Numbered from the stretch's first letter, positions 1-7,022 are shown. The stretch is DNA of 42,669 nucleotides from Candidatus Moranbacteria bacterium UBA2282 (GCA_002345745.1 DDWQ01000003.1:88928-131596); one strand, 5' to 3'. Translations and numbers: made by a program. The notes: generated by a model from the letters alone, not told the origin.

Positions 1-1472
1 GTCGACGCGAGGCGGGCGTGGAACAATTTCCATAAAATTAGCATAAATAAAGAGAATCCAATTAATCCTAGTTCACTCCAAATTAGTAAAAAGACGTTAT
101 GTACGGGCTGAAATTGCCAGTCAGAAAGTGTTTGATTTGTGTAGGCTTGCATAGTGGTTACAAATTGACCTGATCCTACGCCAAATACAGGATTATTTAA
201 AATTGTTCCACGTGAAACATTTGTATATATCATCCGCTCGCGCAATGATTTAAAAAGCAAAGAATCTATATTTGGTTTAGTGATTACTATTAAGGCTATG
301 AATATGCTTAGTATGAGTAACAATTTGCGATTAAAATGTTCCACGTGGAACATTTTTCTTATCTGTAGAGTCACGATTGTTCCATCCGCCTCGACTCGTG
401 GAGACGACCATTCGTCGACGCGAGGCGGGCATGGAACAATTGATTTTCTGTTGATGTAGAATAATACTATAAAAAGGCTTATAATAGCTGATTTTGAGAA
501 TGTCAGGAAAATGGCAACTATTTGAATGGTTAAAATCGCATAATAAATTGAAGTAGGGTTTATTTTTGATATTGATTTAATAAATTTGTTATCTTGGAAA
601 AATTGTTCCATGTGGAACATTCTTTCCAATAAAGTCTTAATATGATGTTTTTTGTTATATACCTCACATTGTCCATTGTTCCACGTGGAACATTTTATAG
701 CGGAGTTAGGATTAGTTGAATTTAGCAATTGTTCCACGTGGAACATTTTATAGTACAATATGGTCAATAGGATAGATAGAAATAAAAAACCTCCTAATAT
801 GTTGGGATGCGGAAATAAGCCATAAGCGCGCACAATTTTGTTATTATCGAGAATAGTCTTTGCCACTCCAAGTGTATCTGGTGAAATTAGACTTTCTTTG
901 AGCCAATTGAATCCGATAGAATGTTGAATGATAACTTGCCAGATTCCGATAATGGATTGAATCGCTCCGGTTGCTATGATTATTTGAAATGAATTTTTAA
1001 AGATTGTTCCACGTGGAACAATTCTAACTATGATATATAAAAATAGCAGGTAAAACTCCAATAGTTTAAACGATCTAAAAAGAGCTAAGTTTGGATTAGC
1101 AGACCATAGTATGGAAATGAAAGACCAAATCACAAGAATAGCTGGTATTAAAATTGTTCCACGCTTGCCCCTGAAATTGTTCCACGTGGAACAATTTTCT
1201 CGGGGTGGAACATTAGTAGTCTTTAATATTGACAATATGCTGTATTTATTGCATAATAATACAATAACCCAAATTAGGATAGCTAAAATTAATAAAATAT
1301 CGCTTAAATAAAGGTATATTCCAGTATATTCATTAAATCGATTGTTAATTGGATAAAAAAATAGCACTTTTCGAATAGATAATGTGAAAGTTGCTAGAAA
1401 ACCATAAAAAAACCAGCGGTCCGGTTGTGTTTTGAAGTTGTTCCAAAATTTTCGCATAAAATCCATATACAT
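1..1472 (-). CDS. O-antigen ligase/polymerase-like membrane protein, partial (3' end outside window)
   Basis: Reading the minus strand from the ATG at 1472 gives at least 490 codons without a stop, running off the window edge. The translation is rich in hydrophobic segments. It carries signatures typical of the WaaL/Wzy O-antigen ligase superfamily: a GLFPHPNILGG stretch near residue 240 and, near the end, NPVFGVGSGQF followed by PVHNVFLLIWSELGLIGF. Such proteins join or polymerise lipid-linked glycans on the outer face of the membrane. Oddly, at least nine copies of a 16-bp palindrome, plus longer inserts nested in two of them, lie inside the gene. They are read in all three frames and never break the frame. 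Fold and superfamily are fairly sure; the substrate is unknown. The gene could be a decaying copy, but the intact frame argues against that. Confidence 0.8.
   Translation of the reverse strand, partial: MYMDFMRKFWNNFKTQPDRWFFYGFLATFTLSIRKVLFFYPINNRFNEYTGIYLYLSDILLILAILIWVIVLLCNKYSILSILKTTNVPPRENCSTWNNFRGKRGTILIPAILVIWSFISILWSANPNLALFRSFKLLEFYLLFLYIIVRIVPRGTIFKNSFQIIIATGAIQSIIGIWQVIIQHSIGFNWLKESLISPDTLGVAKTILDNNKIVRAYGLFPHPNILGGFLFLSILLTILYYKMFHVEQLLNSTNPNSAIKCSTWNNGQCEVYNKKHHIKTLLERMFHMEQFFQDNKFIKSISKINPTSIYYAILTIQIVAIFLTFSKSAIISLFIVLFYINRKSIVPCPPRVDEWSSPRVEADGTIVTLQIRKMFHVEHFNRKLLLILSIFIALIVITKPNIDSLLFKSLRERMIYTNVSRGTILNNPVFGVGSGQFVTTMQAYTNQTLSDWQFQPVHNVFLLIWSELGLIGFSLFMLILWKLFHARLAS
204..1193. 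repeat. Array of parS-like 16-bp palindromes
   Basis: Seven unbroken copies of TGTTCCACGTGGAACA, five perfect and two with one mismatch, lie at 204-219 (one mismatch, TGTTCCACGTGAAACA), 337-352, 604-619 (one mismatch), 677-692, 730-745, 1005-1020 and 1178-1193. Two further copies are split by inserts (376-440, 1153-1213) and a right half sits at 18-27. The word fits the bacterial ParB-binding parS consensus TGTTNCACGTGNAACA. I saw no copy in the remaining 41 kb. Whether ParB binds here is inference. Confidence 0.85.
376..440. repeat. parS-like palindrome split by a GC-rich hairpin insert
   Basis: The left half ATTGTTCCA (376-384) and right half TGGAACAAT (432-440) are separated by 47 bp in place of the central CG. 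The insert has complementary ends (CCGCCTCG and CGAGGCGG) and is GC-rich in an AT-rich gene. The net gain of 45 bp keeps the host frame open. The window's first 27 bases repeat the right part of the same insert plus the right half-palindrome, so a second copy straddles the window edge. Confidence 0.8.
1153..1213. repeat. Nested palindromes: one parS-like site inside another
   Basis: Outer halves ATTGTTCCA (1153-1161) and TGGAACAT (1206-1213) enclose a hairpin-forming insert (CCCCTGAAA pairing with TTTCTCGGGG) that itself contains a complete inner palindrome at 1178-1193. This is direct evidence of sequential insertion. Confidence 0.75.
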
Positions 1473-1513
1473 ATTTTTATTATACAGTATTTAAAGTAAT
1501 TTAATAGTAATAA

Positions 1514-1541
1514 TTGACTAGGTTTGTGTAGCTGATATGAT
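1514..1541 (+). promoter_or_regulatory. Promoter of tRNA-Ala
   Basis: TTGACT (1514-1519), a 16-nt spacer and TATGAT (1536-1541) form a sigma70-type promoter about 40 nt before tRNA-Ala. Confidence 0.6.
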
Positions 1542-1582
1542 TAATAAGAGCTGCGGGTCAAGTCGCTCGCGAACGACATGGT

Positions 1583-1655
1583 GGGGATATAGCTCACTTG
1601 GTAGAGCGCTTCCATGGCATGGAAGAGGTATGGGGTTCGATTCCCCATATCTCCA
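1583..1655 (+). tRNA. tRNA-Ala (GGC)
   Basis: A full cloverleaf with anticodon GGC in loop ATGGCAT. The acceptor stem carries the G3-U70 wobble pair that identifies tRNA-Ala. The 3' CCA is not encoded (discriminator A followed by CAC), so it depends on the CCA-adding enzyme encoded just downstream. Confidence 0.97.
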
Positions 1656-1765
1656 CACAATAAAAAACTGCGCACTATTTAGACAGTCATTTTTCTTTGT
1701 TAAAATTGTTTGTTGATGGTACTGTATATAAAGGGAATAAAATTAGATTTAAAAAAGCAAAAAAT

Positions 1766-1837
1766 GCTCTCGTAGTTCAACGGATAGAACAAGGGACTCC
1801 TAAGCCTTAGATTCAAGTTCGATTCTTGACGAGAGCA
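1766..1837 (+). tRNA. tRNA-Arg (CCT)
   Basis: Acceptor GCTCTCG pairs with CGAGAGC and the anticodon loop is CTCCTAA. CCA is not encoded. It ends 13 nt before the cca start codon, so the two may be co-transcribed. Confidence 0.93.
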
Positions 1838-1850
1838 CAAGTGGAAGTCT

Positions 1851-3332
1851 ATGATAAAAAAAATTCCGCTTCAAGTAATTGAGGTCTTGCAGAAAATTGA
1901 AGAAGCTGGCTTTGAGGCATACATAGTGGGTGGGTGTGTGCGGTTTTTGCTTATGGCTGATCCGAACTCAGACGGTCCGAATGATTGGGATGTGACGACC
2001 AACGCCAAACCAGAAGATATTCAAAAAATATTTCCTGATAGTTTCTATGAAAATGATTTTGGTACAGTTGGAGTAAAGGTGGATAAGTTTGTGCCGAGTG
2101 GAAATCCAGATCGAGAGCATGATGTCATTGAAGTTACTACATATCGCGTTGAATCGAAATATTCTGATAAACGCAGACCGGACGCCGTGCAGTTCGCCGA
2201 AACACTGGCAGAAGATTTGTCACGGAGAGATTTTACGATGAATGCTTTGGCAATACGAATAAAAAAAGATAACAGTTTAGAAATTATTGATTTGTATGAA
2301 GGGCAAGAAGATATTAAGCAAAAAATTATTCGCACAGTCGGCAATGCGGAAGAACGATTTGACGAGGATGCTTTGCGAATGATGCGGGCGGTACGCTTTC
2401 ATAGTCAATTGGGCTTTGCGATTGAAGAAAAAACTTTGGCGGCTATCAAAAAGTTCGCAGGGCATATGCAACATATTTCGGCAGAAAGGATCAAAGATGA
2501 ATTAGTAAAAATAATTTTATCGGATAACCCTAGTGAAGGTATTGAGATGTTGCACGAAACCGGACTTTTGAAGTATGTCATTCCGGAATTGGAAACTGGC
2601 GTTGGTGTGGCGCAAAATCGACATCATATCTATACAATATATAAACACTGCGTCCTAGCTTTGAAATATTGTCCGTCCAAAAAACTAGAAGTGCGTTTGG
2701 CGGCGCTTTTTCATGACATCGCTAAACCGCAAACGAAACGCGGGGAAGGTGAATTTGCCACGTTCTATAATCATGATCATGTTGGCGCGCGTGTGGCGAA
2801 AAAGATTTTACAGCGCTTGCGATTTTCTTCGGAAATAATTGAGAAAGTATTTTTGCTAGTGGACAATCATATGTTCTATTATAATCCAGAAGAAGTGGGT
2901 GAAGCGTCTGTGCGCCGACTCATCCAAAAGGTTGGTTTGGAGAATATGAAGGATTTGATTGATGTACGCATCGCGGATCGCTTGGGCTCTGGCACACCTA
3001 AAGCTAAACCGTATAAATTGCGCCATTTGGAATATATGATTGACAAGCTTTCTACGGATGCGGTGTCGGTGAAGATGTTGAAAATCAACGGCTCTGATTT
3101 GATGAAAGATTTGGCGATGACGCCCGGACCAAAAATTGGGGCGATCTTGGATGTGCTTTTGTCAGAAGTGATTGAAGATGCAACAAAAAATGAAAAAGAA
3201 TTTCTGCTCACGCACGCCAAAGAATTGAATAAAGAAGATTTGCAGAAATTACGCGAGATGGCCAAAGAAAAGATTGAAGAAAAAAAGGAAGAAGATGATA
3301 AGGAAATTCGAGATAAATATTGGGTGAAATAG
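1851..3332 (+). CDS. cca: CCA-adding enzyme (tRNA nucleotidyltransferase)
   Basis: Adds the 3' CCA end to tRNAs in the cytoplasm. The N-terminal nucleotidyltransferase head shows the GG motif (residues 27-28), the metal-binding DWD (45-47) and RRDFTMNALA (125-134), which are diagnostic of class II tRNA nucleotidyltransferase/poly(A) polymerases. A tRNA-binding middle follows, then an HD domain (HD at 288-289) and a charged, lysine/glutamate-rich tail. The length (493 aa) fits the HD-containing bacterial form. It is the first protein gene after two tRNAs, and none of the complete tRNAs in this window encodes CCA, so the activity is essential here. Poly(A) polymerase is the only close alternative; the HD domain and CCA-less tRNAs favour cca. 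Confidence 0.95.
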   Translation: MIKKIPLQVIEVLQKIEEAGFEAYIVGGCVRFLLMADPNSDGPNDWDVTTNAKPEDIQKIFPDSFYENDFGTVGVKVDKFVPSGNPDREHDVIEVTTYRVESKYSDKRRPDAVQFAETLAEDLSRRDFTMNALAIRIKKDNSLEIIDLYEGQEDIKQKIIRTVGNAEERFDEDALRMMRAVRFHSQLGFAIEEKTLAAIKKFAGHMQHISAERIKDELVKIILSDNPSEGIEMLHETGLLKYVIPELETGVGVAQNRHHIYTIYKHCVLALKYCPSKKLEVRLAALFHDIAKPQTKRGEGEFATFYNHDHVGARVAKKILQRLRFSSEIIEKVFLLVDNHMFYYNPEEVGEASVRRLIQKVGLENMKDLIDVRIADRLGSGTPKAKPYKLRHLEYMIDKLSTDAVSVKMLKINGSDLMKDLAMTPGPKIGAILDVLLSEVIEDATKNEKEFLLTHAKELNKEDLQKLREMAKEKIEEKKEEDDKEIRDKYWVK

Positions 3333-3373
3333 TTTTTTAATAACTATCAATTTACAATTATTAGGAAAAATAA

Positions 3374-3407
3374 AAAACAGAGTAAAATAAATTTGCTCTG
3401 TTTTTTT
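3374..3407. terminator. Bidirectional terminator between cca and the STAS-like gene
   Basis: AAAACAGAG (3374-3382) pairs with CTCTGTTTT (3396-3404) and is followed by a T run. It sits between two convergent genes. Confidence 0.75.
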
Positions 3408-3421
3408 GTTCTGTGCAAAGG

Positions 3422-3706
3422 TTATATTTTCAAATCTGAATATTCGCGTAATGTTTTGAGAGTGGCTTGGACGGAAGAATTTTCGGTGTTGGATAGTTTT
3501 AGATTTTTGAATTTTTGCGCAAGTGGGGTAATGACTTCATCTGCCCAAGATGGAGTGAGGACTTTTACACCTAAAAAATCAACTTCGATAATCTCATCCT
3601 TAGGTAATCCGTTAATTACATAAGCCGACATGACTAAATAGGCCTCTCTGCCTGCTGGGCGAGAAATTAGCACCTCTCCAAATTTTTTGATTTCAATATG
3701 TATCAT
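3422..3706 (-). CDS. STAS-like domain protein (DUF4325-type)
   Basis: A 94-aa protein. The motif FLGVKVLTPSWADEVI (about residues 44-59) resembles the DUF4325 family, whose fold is related to STAS domains such as anti-sigma-factor antagonists. Family members often sit near histidine-kinase-like ATPases, but none is nearby here, so the partner and role are unknown. A promoter ends so close upstream that the predicted transcript would begin at the start codon (leaderless). It converges on cca across a shared terminator. Family assignment is moderately sure; function is not assigned. Confidence 0.75.
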   Translation of the reverse strand: MIHIEIKKFGEVLISRPAGREAYLVMSAYVINGLPKDEIIEVDFLGVKVLTPSWADEVITPLAQKFKNLKLSNTENSSVQATLKTLREYSDLKI

Positions 3707-3712
3707 GTATGT

Positions 3713-3741
3713 ATTTTATAGAGAAAGATTCTATTAGTCAA
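3713..3741 (-). promoter_or_regulatory. Promoter of the STAS-like gene, probably leaderless
   Basis: On the minus strand TTGACT (3741-3736), a 17-nt spacer and TAAAAT (3718-3713). The start codon begins at 3706, about where transcription should start, and no ribosome-binding site fits between. Confidence 0.55.
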
Positions 3742-3826
3742 AGTAAAAAATAATCAATTTTGTGCATATGCATAGATTTGATAATTGTAATCTCATACAA
3801 TGATCATTGTGAATATATACAACAAT

Positions 3827-3862
3827 AAAAAAAGCCCCGAACTGAATGTTGTCAGTTCGGGG
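3827..3862 (-). terminator. Terminator of the two-gene cassette operon
   Basis: On the minus strand CCCCGAACTGA pairs with TTCAGTTCGGGG, followed by C and seven Ts: a strong rho-independent terminator after the gene at 3940-4323. Confidence 0.9.
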
Positions 3863-3878
3863 TGTTGAGTTTTTAGTT

Positions 3879-3935
3879 CAATGAGAGAGGCAAGAAAGTT
3901 AGAATCAACTTTCTTGCCAATGTTTATCACCTCCT
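3879..3935 (-). repeat. 57-bp cassette 3' repeat, copy 1
   Basis: Identical over 57 bp to 4426-4482. It contains the hairpin GGCAAGAAAGTT/AACTTTCTTGCC preceded on the minus strand by AGGAGGTGATAAAC, a near-perfect ribosome-binding sequence with no obvious gene behind it. It lies just after the stop codon of 3940-4323. Confidence 0.9.
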
Positions 3936-3939
3936 TTGC

Positions 3940-4323
3940 CTATTGGTAATCTTTCCCGAAATCGGTTGGATAACTATTAAGCCAGCTAGTTATCTGGGAT
4001 TGTTGTTTGGGCGGACTTTGTTTTGGTGGTCTTCTTCTTGGCCGTCTGAAACCATATGTGCGACGAATCTCATCCCACTCCTCGTCTGATGGAGGATTGG
4101 ACCCATCATGATAGAACGAGGGTGATTTTTCATCAACATTTATTCCATTTTTCCGCATTTCTTTTCTCATCCAAAGAGATAAGTGGCCCGCACAATCGCA
4201 AGGAACCGATTTTATATATGCGAAATCATCAGAATAATACCACATGCTATAGCCCATCCAAATTCTCCCAGCCACTTCTACATAGAATAATCTATTATCA
4301 TAAGTGAATCCGTAGTTCTTCAT
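3940..4323 (-). CDS. Unknown protein, second gene of the cassette pair
   Basis: 127 aa, not recognised. The N-terminal half is aromatic-rich with a possible CDCAGH metal-binding cluster (about residues 38-43). The C-terminal third is basic and low-complexity (RRPRRRPPKQSPPKQ). There is no signal peptide or membrane segment. The ribosome-binding site AAAGGAGAA lies 6-7 nt before the ATG. It is downstream of the gene at 4481-4771 on the same strand and shares with it a 39-bp 5' flank and a 57-bp 3' flank, although the proteins are unrelated. The real ribosome-binding site and duplicated flanks support a genuine gene; function is unknown. Confidence 0.7.
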   Translation of the reverse strand: MKNYGFTYDNRLFYVEVAGRIWMGYSMWYYSDDFAYIKSVPCDCAGHLSLWMRKEMRKNGINVDEKSPSFYHDGSNPPSDEEWDEIRRTYGFRRPRRRPPKQSPPKQQSQITSWLNSYPTDFGKDYQ

Positions 4324-4362
4324 GGTTATTCTCCTTTTCTAAGATTGTGCCCGAAGGTGGGC
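4324..4362 (-). repeat. 39-bp cassette 5' repeat, copy 1
   Basis: About 35 of 39 positions match 4772-4810. On the minus strand it reads as a small hairpin (GCCCACC-TTC-GGGC), an ACAATCTT linker and the ribosome-binding site AAAAGGAGAA, directly before the ATG. Confidence 0.85.
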
Positions 4363-4425
4363 AGAAACTATATTTGATTGTAAAAGAATTTTCTCCTATG
4401 ATATTACTAAATAATTTAATAATAT

Positions 4426-4482
4426 CAATGAGAGAGGCAAGAAAGTTAGAATCAACTTTCTTGCCAATGTTTATCACCTCCT
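4426..4482 (-). repeat. 57-bp cassette 3' repeat, copy 2
   Basis: Identical to 3879-3935 and overlapping the last two bases of the stop codon of the upstream cassette gene. Confidence 0.9.
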
Positions 4483-4771
4483 ATGGATGAAGTTCCTCGA
4501 TGATTGCGTGCAAAAGCCATCTTGTGGTAGCACAGCCTTGCCCTTCCTCGTGGAATATCTCATCCACTTGGTATCCCGTACTATCCTTTCGGACAATACG
4601 TGCGAATTGTTTTTCGCCCACAAGTGCTTTTAGGTCAGTAATAAACTTTCGACCTAATCCGCCATTCTCGCAAAGAATGCACGTATTCATTGCATCCTCA
4701 GTGTCTACGGAAGCAACCAAGGTCATTAATAAATCTACAGCCTTCTGCATCTTTAAATAATTCTCATTCAT
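4481..4771 (-). CDS. Unknown protein, first gene of the cassette pair
   Basis: 96 aa, not recognised. It appears soluble and mostly alpha-helical, with cysteines at CILC (about residues 31-34) and GCATTRW. No signal peptide is visible. A strong ribosome-binding site (AAAAGGAGAA) precedes the ATG. It is the promoter-proximal gene of a two-gene minus-strand unit and is divergent from the TrmB-like regulator at 5044. The flanks are duplicated around the next gene although the coding sequences are unrelated. A cassette-like origin or an operon with duplicated untranslated regions are both possible. Confidence 0.7.
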   Translation of the reverse strand: MNENYLKMQKAVDLLMTLVASVDTEDAMNTCILCENGGLGRKFITDLKALVGEKQFARIVRKDSTGYQVDEIFHEEGQGCATTRWLLHAIIEELHP

Positions 4772-4810
4772 GGTAATTCTCCTTTTCCAAGATTGTGCCC
4801 GAGAGTGGGC
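4772..4810 (-). repeat. 39-bp cassette 5' repeat, copy 2
   Basis: Matches 4324-4362 at about 35 of 39 positions, with the same hairpin, linker and ribosome-binding site layout. Confidence 0.85.
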
Positions 4811-4877
4811 GGAGGTGATATTTAGTTTGAAAGAACTGGTGTCAGATGTTTTTTTGCTGAACTCATCTTGACTACGT

Positions 4878-4887
4878 AGTATACCAC
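4878..4887 (-). promoter_or_regulatory. Extended -10 promoter of the cassette genes
   Basis: On the minus strand TGG-TATACT (TATACT at 4883-4878), an extended -10 element about 100 nt before the first cassette gene. No good -35 is seen. Confidence 0.45.
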
Positions 4888-4896
4888 TTTTTTGGT

Positions 4897-4928
4897 AACT
4901 AGTCTATAGTTGACGACTGGGACTAGTT
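4897..4928. promoter_or_regulatory. Inverted repeat between divergent promoters
   Basis: AACTAGTC (4897-4904) and GACTAGTT (4921-4928) form a perfect 8-bp inverted repeat with a 16-bp gap, lying between the divergent promoters. It is a candidate operator. Confidence 0.4.
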
Positions 4929-4976
4929 TTTGTGTAAATTAATATTAGTAATATTTGGCTTATAGCTTGCAATATT

Positions 4977-5021
4977 TGCTATAATGTGCTATCATTTAGC
5001 TGTCGTCATAAATGGTGACAG
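4977..5021 (+). promoter_or_regulatory. Extended -10 promoter and possible operator of the TrmB-like gene
   Basis: TGC-TATAAT (TG at 4977-4978, TATAAT at 4980-4985) is followed in the leader by an imperfect inverted repeat CTGTCGTCA/TGGTGACAG (5000-5021). The repeat is well placed for autoregulation by the encoded regulator. Confidence 0.5.
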
Positions 5022-5043
5022 TAACTAAAATAAAGCTAATTTT

Positions 5044-5781
5044 ATGCATATAGAAGAATTGATCAATGCTGGACTCAGTGAAAATGAAGCGAAGGTCTAT
5101 TGGGCGGCGTTGGAACTGGGCGAGACTAGTGTTTATCGTTTGGCTAAGAAATCGGGCGTCAAAAGGACTACGACCTATTTGGCGGTGGAATCTTTGAAGG
5201 AAAAAGGCTTAATCAGCGCCTATCAGCGCAACAACATCACTCTTTGCTATGCGGAAAGTCCGAAAAAACTAGCTCTGGTGTTGGAGGAGAAGAAAAAATC
5301 TTTGGACCGAATTATGCCGGAACTGTTGGCGTTTAATAATTTGATGGATAAAAAACCCAAGATCAAATATTTTGAAGGGCGGGAGTCGTATAAAGAAGTC
5401 TTCAACGACGTGCTGAAATATGCGGGGGTGGAAATGCTGGGGACATTCAATGAAAAATTTTGGGATTACGAAAACTTTTTCACCAGCCATTTCATGCCGA
5501 AGCGCAAAGAAAAAAAGATTTGGGCCAGAATTCTCTTGCAAGACAATCCAAAGCTGCGCGATTTGCACAGCGAAGAACAGCAGCACTTTTTTCAAAGTCG
5601 CCTAGTGCCAGGAGACAAATTCAAGGTAGAAATTGAAATGGTGGTCTATGGAAACAACAAAGTGGGATTTGTATCCTATGATGAAGAAATGGCCATCATC
5701 ATCGAAAGTCAAAAAATCCACGACACGCAAAAAAGTTTCTTTGAAACGATTTGGAGCTTGTTGCCGGAGCACAAAAACTAA
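5044..5781 (+). CDS. TrmB-family transcriptional regulator
   Basis: 245 aa. The N-terminal winged helix (residues 1-75: LINAGLSENEAKVYWAALEL, then VYRLAKKSGVKRTTTYLAV) is the typical TrmB HTH, followed by a short coiled segment (about 75-95) and a C-terminal effector domain of about 140 aa. TrmB proteins are common in archaea, where they sense sugars, and scattered in CPR bacteria. Here the gene is followed, after its own intergenic promoter, by 5835-6449. An inverted repeat in its leader suggests autoregulation. Codon use is somewhat GC-richer than in its neighbours. The ligand is unknown. Confidence 0.85.
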   Translation: MHIEELINAGLSENEAKVYWAALELGETSVYRLAKKSGVKRTTTYLAVESLKEKGLISAYQRNNITLCYAESPKKLALVLEEKKKSLDRIMPELLAFNNLMDKKPKIKYFEGRESYKEVFNDVLKYAGVEMLGTFNEKFWDYENFFTSHFMPKRKEKKIWARILLQDNPKLRDLHSEEQQHFFQSRLVPGDKFKVEIEMVVYGNNKVGFVSYDEEMAIIIESQKIHDTQKSFFETIWSLLPEHKN

Positions 5782-5834
5782 CCTAGTTTAAGGTTGGGAG
5801 TGAGTGTGTTATAATGTAAGCAAGAATTATTATT

Positions 5835-6449
5835 ATGGCATCACAAATCGCGCATATCGTTTATGCAAAAAAGTATTTAGAAAAATATCCCTCGAGTGAG
5901 ATTAATCGAGATGAGTTTTTATTGGGCTGTGTTTTCCCAGATATCCGCAGAATAGCTGAGAATCTAAGTCGGAGCGAAACGCATCGAATCTTTGATCCAA
6001 TCAATTTAAACTTTACCGGACTAAATTCTTTTCAAGCTGGCTGGAAATTTCATTTGTATTGTGATATGCGACGAGAAGAAATTTTAAATAAGTATGGTTT
6101 TTATGATGTCGCTGGGGAGAATGGCAAATCTTGGCAAGCTAATAAAATGCTAGAGGACGAACTTTTGTATGATGTCTATAATAATTGGGAAAAATTAGTA
6201 CACTACTTTAATAACGCACCAATAATTATATTGCCACAAGGGCTTTCAAAAGAATCATTTTCATTATGGTATACAATGGTGGCACGCTATATTGAGGAAA
6301 AGCCCACTGATAAATCAATGCGTCTTTTCATCAGTAAACAGGCGATGTTCCAAAAAGATAGTGCGGTGATTATTGAGAAAGTAGATAAGTTAAGAAAGAA
6401 TAAAAAGTCAGTGGAAATTTTAAAGAGAGTTATAAATGAGATTGTGTAG
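5835..6449 (+). CDS. Possible zinc-dependent phospholipase C-like protein
   Basis: 204 aa, helical. The pattern AHIVYAKKYL (about 6-15), LLGCVFPDIRR (29-39), a histidine near residue 53 and FQAGWKFHLYCD (70-81) resembles the spacing of histidines and aspartates in zinc-dependent phospholipase C/S1-P1-like domains. The match is by eye only. There is no signal peptide, which is unusual for secreted phospholipases, so an intracellular metal-dependent hydrolase is equally possible. A -10 box TATAAT (5810-5815) lies 19 nt upstream of the ATG. Confidence 0.55.
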   Translation: MASQIAHIVYAKKYLEKYPSSEINRDEFLLGCVFPDIRRIAENLSRSETHRIFDPINLNFTGLNSFQAGWKFHLYCDMRREEILNKYGFYDVAGENGKSWQANKMLEDELLYDVYNNWEKLVHYFNNAPIIILPQGLSKESFSLWYTMVARYIEEKPTDKSMRLFISKQAMFQKDSAVIIEKVDKLRKNKKSVEILKRVINEIV

Positions 6450-6502
6450 GAGTGTTTCTAAAGCTCAGCTTTTTGAGGGGTTAAATTTTTAAAAAAAAAT
6501 AT

Positions 6503-6799
6503 ATGCAAATAGAAATTAAAAACATCACAGCCAATCCAGTTACACTTTTGCGTCGAGCGGGTTATATTTTTCAACGAAATGAAGGAAGTGAGATGAGTTT
6601 TGTGCGCGTCTTGGCACGGTCGGCAAGTTATCCGCGTTTTCATATGTATGTTTCAGTTGTTGGAACTGATATGAAAATTAACATTCATTTGGATCAGAAA
6701 AAGGAAACTTACGGCACAGGCACGAGGCATCATGGGGAATATGAAGACGAAGGAGCGTTAAAAATTGAGGTAGAAAGATTGATGGGACTGTTACGCTAA
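6503..6799 (+). CDS. Conserved small unknown protein
   Basis: 98 aa, soluble, predicted alpha/beta. It has an acidic and histidine-rich stretch (KINIHLDQKK, then TGTRHHGEYEDEG, residues about 58-84). No family recognised. The start follows an A-rich stretch with no strong ribosome-binding site. It precedes the tRNA belt. Frame length and normal residue composition support a real gene. Confidence 0.6.
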   Translation: MQIEIKNITANPVTLLRRAGYIFQRNEGSEMSFVRVLARSASYPRFHMYVSVVGTDMKINIHLDQKKETYGTGTRHHGEYEDEGALKIEVERLMGLLR

Positions 6800-6855
6800 G
6801 GCACTTGCCAAAGTTGTAAAAACGCTATAAACTAGACATTATGGTTTGAAAATAC

Positions 6856-6891
6856 GCCGCGGTGGTGAAATTGGTATACACGCCAGTCTTA
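6856..6891 (+). pseudogene. tRNA-Leu 5' fragment, broken in the anticodon loop
   Basis: About 30 bp (GTGGTGAAATTGG to CCAGTCTTA) are identical to the 5' half of tRNA-Leu(UAG) at 7023, but with a different acceptor sequence (GCCGCGG). The match stops inside the anticodon loop, exactly where a palindromic element begins. No matching 3' half follows. Confidence 0.75.
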
Positions 6892-6996
6892 CCTGCCCGC
6901 AATGCTTCGTGATTGAGTTCAATTAACGTAATGATAGGTTTAATGAATTTATCCGAGCAAGTACTTATTTTAAAGTGGCATTGCGAAGCAGGCGGG
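6892..6996. repeat. Palindromic element inserted in the tRNA-Leu fragment
   Basis: About 105 bp with complementary ends: CCTGC-CCGCAATGC on the left and GCATTGCG-AA-GCAGG(CGGG) on the right. The interior has no open reading frame. The terminal GCAGGCGGG recurs in elements near 39480 and 40037. Confidence 0.65.
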
Positions 6997-7022
6997 GGAA
7001 CTTACAAAGGAAGTTAACAATC

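Noticed and set aside
1111..1311. 66-codon plus-strand frame through the palindromes
   Set aside because: It lies inside the long minus-strand O-antigen ligase-like frame, which has the family signatures.
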